A DNA stretch of 64,000 nucleotides from Proteobacteria bacterium SG_bin9 (GTDB taxonomy: Bacteria > Pseudomonadota > Alphaproteobacteria > Rhizobiales > Xanthobacteraceae): NCBI GenBank assembly GCA_002083525.1, contig LWDM01000059.1, forward strand, positions 30,188 through 94,187. Direction: 5' to 3'. The number at the start of each line of letters is the position of its first letter. Position 1 is the stretch's first letter. A program made the position numbers and the translations under genes. Shown one piece after another: positions 63,915-64,000 of this stretch. The notes below the pieces were generated by a model. The model did no database searches and had not been told where the DNA came from. It saw nothing but the letters and a program-made list of their open reading frames with translations.

Positions 63915-64000
63915 TCAGGCGCCGGGCAGATCGAGAATGCGCTTGGCGACGATACCGAGCATCACCTCGCTGGTGCCACCCTCGATCGAGTTCGCCTTGG
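63915..64000 (-). CDS. pimC: Acyl-CoA dehydrogenase C terminus (PimC-like large subunit), partial
   Basis: Only the last 27 or so codons are in the window: KANSIEGGTSEVMLGIVAKR followed by ILDLPGA and stop. The EGGTSEVM...I segment is the conserved FAD-contacting end of acyl-CoA dehydrogenases. Position directly upstream of the PimD-like gene on the same strand suggests the large subunit PimC. Confidence 0.8.
   Translation of the reverse strand, partial: KANSIEGGTSEVMLGIVAKRILDLPGA

Overview
This window looks like a chromosomal segment from a GC-rich alphaproteobacterium of the order Hyphomicrobiales (Bradyrhizobium, Rhodopseudomonas or Pseudolabrys-like; inferred from gene content, not from a search). 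The pointers are GcrA, a two-domain dCTP deaminase, a SAM-II riboswitch in front of metZ, the BoxABC benzoyl-CoA pathway with a BoxR-type regulator, a PimC/PimD-like acyl-CoA dehydrogenase pair, and palindromic intergenic repeats of the kind common in this group. I see no prophage, transposase, CRISPR array or rRNA. One tRNA-Gly is cut by the left edge.

Layout. 1-11.6 kb: the partial tRNA, a small secreted Cys-rich protein, a repeat-filled gap, a DUF3124 protein, a CPA2 antiporter, an Ogt methyltransferase followed by a Cys/His-rich AraC regulator and two small-molecule-binding-fold proteins (VOC, SRPBCC), a MATE exporter, a Tat-exported amidohydrolase, an AidB-like acyl-CoA dehydrogenase and a divergent LysR regulator. 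11.6-15.9 kb: a TetR regulator overlapping a xanthine-oxidase-family enzyme whose [2Fe-2S] and molybdopterin subunits are fused, with a separate FAD/[4Fe-4S] subunit. 15.9-27.1 kb: housekeeping genes dcd, metZ, apaG, hslO, argF, argD and gcrA, interrupted by an opgC-SGNH-SGNH operon in which opgC carries an in-frame TGA. metZ is preceded by a SAM-II aptamer with mutually exclusive antiterminator and terminator hairpins.

27.1-33.5 kb: a PhoR-like kinase, a UPF0104 membrane protein, an OmpA/BON envelope protein with a small membrane partner, a polysaccharide deacetylase and an SDR. 33.5-49.4 kb: an aerobic benzoyl-CoA catabolic island (boxA, boxB, boxC, DUF309, hydrolase, benzoate-CoA ligase; divergent boxR), then a five-gene Liv-type ABC importer and a feruloyl-CoA synthase-like ligase. 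Similar 12-bp A/T palindromes lie before boxC, between the ligase and boxR, and before the importer, which suggests a single BoxR regulon linking uptake, activation and epoxidation of aromatic acids. boxD is not in the window.

49.4-57.3 kb: a UgpB-like binding protein without permeases is divergent from a TRAP-type binding protein without permeases. The latter heads a tight operon with a membrane histidine kinase, a receiver-DUF3369-kinase hybrid and a winged-helix response regulator, probably a solute-sensing phosphorelay. An ECF sigma gene with an unusual repeat array in its leader follows. 57.5-64 kb: a periplasmic thioredoxin-like protein with a CINC motif, a CIO/bd-type quinol oxidase (cydA, cydB and a 43-residue DUF2474 subunit), an L,D-transpeptidase, an AapJ-like binding protein, the second copy of a ~118-bp hairpin repeat, and the end of a pim-like acyl-CoA dehydrogenase operon.
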